Positions 4,448 to 5,064 of a DNA stretch of 5,064 nucleotides are shown here, piece by piece; the stretch's first letter is position 1, and every line of letters starts with the position of its first letter. Source of the stretch: Bacillota bacterium (GTDB lineage Bacteria > Bacillota > Bacilli > Alicyclobacillales > SLC66); NCBI GenBank assembly GCA_021821185.1, contig JAKACU010000134.1, forward strand, positions 1 through 5,064. Reading direction: 5' to 3'. The notes beneath the pieces were generated by a model. It worked only from the letters and a program-made list of their open reading frames with translations. It made no database searches and was not told the DNA's origin. The translations under genes were made by a program, and so were the position numbers.

Positions 4448-5064
4448 TCATTGCAAATCAGACACGCTACATAAAAGAGTATGAGCAAATGCCTCGATAT
4501 CGCTATTGATCGACGTAGCCAGGGTCGCGGTGCTGCCAAATGAAGCCACGGAGCCGATACCATAAAAGACGAATCCTGCATCGTTAGCTGCAAGCGCATC
4601 GGCTGTGGAATCTCCTACAACCACTATCTTTTCCTGAGCAAACGCTGCCGCCGCACGCTGATAAACGAAAGGATGCGGTTTCGCGAGAACACCTGCCTGT
4701 AGTCCTCGTCGATCTTCTTCTTGACGAACGTCGTCGTGCGTCATAATGCGCTCCATTGAAAAATAGGGCAATAAGCCAAGCCGTTGCAATGGTCGAAGCG
4801 CCTCCTCGCGAGGTCGCCCTGTGCCAATGCCTAATTCTATTCCACAAGAAGTAAGCGATTTTAGTGACCGGATAATCGTTTCAGGAGGCAACAGTGTTGT
4901 TTCCTGATCCACGATGCCACGGCGCAAAAAATCAGTCTGGGCTCCGTGATCGCCGAGATAGTAGCGTTGAAAATTATCTTTCACCAAAACATAGAGATCA
5001 TCCGTAGGCATATTGCAGACTTTTTCGTAACCATGAAGGGTTTGTAAAAAATCTTGACCAGATC
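4448..5064 (-). CDS. HAD superfamily phosphatase, N-terminus outside the window
   Basis: This is the C-terminal part (204 codons visible) of a haloacid dehalogenase-type hydrolase. The frame is open to the right edge, reading S-G-Q-D-F-L-Q-T-L before an internal Met at 5011, so that Met is probably not the start. Motif II is the Thr of GIGTGRP (codon 4822-4820). Motif III is the Lys of LAKPHPF (4681-4679). Motif IV is GDSTADA, with the first Asp at 4612-4610. Together they hold the phosphate and Mg2+, as in phosphoglycolate phosphatase-like enzymes. Motif I, with the nucleophilic Asp, lies beyond the edge and cannot be checked. About 80 residues before motif II would belong to a cap domain. 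The enzyme is expected to be cytoplasmic and to act on a small phosphorylated metabolite, but the substrate cannot be named. It ends with TGA, 41 bases before the FGGY homologue, so the two are probably cotranscribed. Confidence 0.85.
   Translation of the reverse strand, partial: SGQDFLQTLHGYEKVCNMPTDDLYVLVKDNFQRYYLGDHGAQTDFLRRGIVDQETTLLPPETIIRSLKSLTSCGIELGIGTGRPREEALRPLQRLGLLPYFSMERIMTHDDVRQEEDRRGLQAGVLAKPHPFVYQRAAAAFAQEKIVVVGDSTADALAANDAGFVFYGIGSVASFGSTATLATSINSDIEAFAHTLLCSVSDLQ

Noticed and set aside
4408..4847. Minus-strand frames at 4408-4599 and 4584-4847
   Set aside because: They overlap the HAD gene out of frame. The HAD motifs II, III and IV fix the true frame.
1..5064. tRNA-Sec, selA, selB or selD in the window
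   Set aside because: I looked for them as support for selenocysteine and saw none. They would have to be elsewhere in the genome.

Overview
The window looks like chromosomal DNA of a Gram-positive, low-to-mid GC bacterium (Bacillota). Most starts are preceded by strong purine-rich Shine-Dalgarno sequences (AAGGTGG, AAGGGGTGG, AGGGAGGG, GGGGGTG). The GH18 protein carries the YDEHW and AAWYLGLE-type motifs common in sporulating Firmicutes. An Alicyclobacillaceae-like host is my guess, but nothing here proves genus or family. No mobile element, CRISPR array, rRNA or tRNA gene was seen.

Layout from left to right: a possible start of a minus-strand gene leaving the left edge (1-45); an unrecognised two-segment membrane protein on the minus strand (142-993); a divergent intergenic region (994-1140) with repeats and a probable promoter; a membrane-anchored or secreted GH18 glycosidase on the plus strand (1141-2436); a near-palindromic, probably bidirectional terminator (2435-2471); a peroxiredoxin on the minus strand (2472-2960); a degenerate FGGY-family kinase homologue on the minus strand (3036-4406); and a HAD phosphatase on the minus strand (4448-5064) whose N-terminus lies beyond the right edge.

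The most important observation is that the peroxiredoxin reading frame is interrupted by a single TGA (2799-2801) exactly at the peroxidatic cysteine of the family motif PxxxTxxC. The frame is intact and fully family-like on both sides. The mRNA just downstream can fold into a hairpin with the geometry of a bacterial SECIS element (2753-2785). The best reading is a 162-residue selenocysteine peroxiredoxin, which a standard gene caller would shorten to the C-terminal 105 codons or call a pseudogene.

The second notable item is the FGGY protein. Its fold signature is recognisable along the whole length and the frame is intact. However, the N-terminal phosphate loop, the sugar-binding Arg-Glu, the catalytic Asp and the adenosine-binding Gly-Gly are all replaced, so it is probably a pseudokinase. 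It lies 41 bases after the HAD phosphatase on the same strand, so the two are probably cotranscribed. The peroxiredoxin follows 75 bases later but has its own good -10 box and ribosome binding site, so it may be transcribed separately.
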